64,000 bases of DNA, from positions 124,001 through 188,000 of the forward strand of contig NZ_SMSG01000006.1 of the NCBI RefSeq assembly GCF_004382795.1, read 5' to 3'. How positions within the stretch are numbered: the stretch's first letter is position 1; every line of letters begins with the position of its first letter. Positions 63,748-64,000 of this stretch are shown here, in pieces. The stretch is from Cumulibacter soli. GTDB taxonomy: Bacteria > Actinomycetota > Actinomycetes > Mycobacteriales > Antricoccaceae. Below the pieces are notes generated by a model. The model did no database searches, had not been told where the DNA came from, and saw only the letters and a program-made list of their open reading frames with translations. The position numbers and the translations under genes are program-made.

Positions 63748-63916
63748 ACGGGGTCCTCTTTGATCTGGTTTAGGTAGGTGCCGAACGGCGTCCAGCCGTC
63801 GCCATGGTTGACCTTTACCGGGCGGCCTTCGGGGTTGCCGTCGGGGCCGTCGGTCATGTGGAAGATGACGGCGATGTGGTCGTCGGTAGGTCGATGGCTT
63901 CGATCAGGTGTCTCAT
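63729..63916 (-). pseudogene. Frameshifted small phage gene
   Basis: ATG 63916, with GGAGGGACC just upstream, reads MRHLIEAIDLP and then loses the sensible frame, stopping after 20 codons. Moving -1 after CTA CCG gives DDHIAVIFHMTDGPDGNPEG and an open frame to 63729, ending KEDPVCGPAF. The length (188 nt) is one short of a multiple of three. It is a one-base deletion in the phage, a sequencing error, or recoding. An internal ATG could give a 42-residue product. Confidence 0.55.
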
Positions 63917-63959
63917 TGGTCCCTCCAGATGAACGGCTGAGTGACAGGTAGCGGATCAG

Positions 63960-64000
63960 TCATGACATGGCCTCCGGATCGAGCAGGGACGCCTGCCGCA
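63960..64000 (-). CDS. C-terminal end of a phage gene (partial)
   Basis: The frame entering from the right edge ends RQASLLDPEAMS with TGA at 63960. The stop overlaps ATG 63963, which has GGAGGCC and opens a 16-codon reading frame (MTDPLPVTQPFIWRDQ). Too short to identify. Confidence 0.35.
   Translation of the reverse strand, partial: RQASLLDPEAMS

Larger units (their letters stand above)
41320..64000. mobile_element. Siphovirus-type prophage (at least 22.7 kb, right end outside the window)
   Basis: From the att core at 41320 to the right edge nearly all genes are on the minus strand in the order of a tailed-phage late region: terminases, portal, scaffold, capsid, neck, tail tube, frameshifted chaperone, tape measure, Dit, hub, tail tip, endolysin, holin. 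Long non-contractile tail genes without sheath indicate a siphovirus. All structural genes look intact. Integrase, repressor and replication genes are not in the window and are expected to the right. Confidence 0.95.

Noticed and set aside
41320-64000. Integrase, excisionase or repressor inside the window
   Set aside because: None found on either strand; the visible genes are late and a few small regulatory genes, so these must lie right of the window.

Overview
The window is high-GC DNA from an actinobacterium. The evidence is the Streptomyces-like type II fatty acid synthase order fabD-fabH-acpP-fabF followed by a mycobacterial AccD6-like carboxylase, ahpE and aceE upstream in the order known from mycobacteria, myo-inositol-phosphate synthase, a DUF3145 gene, a methylmalonyl-CoA mutase operon, many GTG starts, and a WhiB protein in the prophage. 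Genus cannot be named from the sequence alone.

Chromosomal part, 1 to about 41.3 kb. The window opens with a minus-strand catabolic operon (acyl-CoA dehydrogenase fragment, zinc alcohol dehydrogenase, luciferase-like flavin monooxygenase, epoxide-hydrolase-like protein). It is divergent from a TetR regulator, with two palindromic operators between them. Next come two tandem, closely related solute-binding lipoproteins with no permease genes, and a region (7.6-11.4 kb) holding an AbiEi/DUF559-type protein, a glycine-rich sortase-anchored surface protein and three copies of a 65-nt imperfectly palindromic element. A tRNA-Val, ahpE and a small lipoprotein lead into aceE and the FAS-II operon. 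The PucR-type regulator usually found between aceE and fabD is missing, and its place holds a short tandem repeat. DUF3145, ino1, a TetR/MFS divergent pair, mutA-mutB-meaB, a lipoprotein/secreted-protein pair, GNAT, VOC, two coupled acyl-CoA dehydrogenases, a NUDIX-PIN fusion, a third solute-binding lipoprotein, a PPOX flavoprotein, tRNA-Met, a NUDIX protein and a methyltransferase complete this part.

Prophage part, about 41.32 kb to the right edge and beyond. A 31-nt copy of the 3' end of tRNA-Asn at 41320-41350 marks one att site. From right to left, on the minus strand, lies a siphovirus late region: small early/regulatory genes (WhiB, zinc-ribbon protein), terminase small and large subunits, portal, minor capsid, scaffold, major capsid, neck genes, tail tube, tail chaperone with a -1 frameshift, 1281-residue tape measure, Dit, Gp37-like hub, a tail-tip protein, endolysin and holin, and finally a Fic-domain gene as terminal cargo. 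No integrase is in the window; it should lie to the right with the intact tRNA-Asn.

The most unusual items are these: a 78-nt tRNA-like structure with a G3-U70 pair and no anticodon arm, resembling a tmRNA without its message, just upstream of the small terminase gene; an opposite-strand cargo gene between portal and large terminase whose C-terminus resembles gas-vesicle protein GvpU; a partial duplication of the endolysin start that makes a chimeric 59-residue ORF; a 36-residue membrane peptide in the lysis cassette; the 65-nt dispersed element; and the orphan solute-binding protein triplet.
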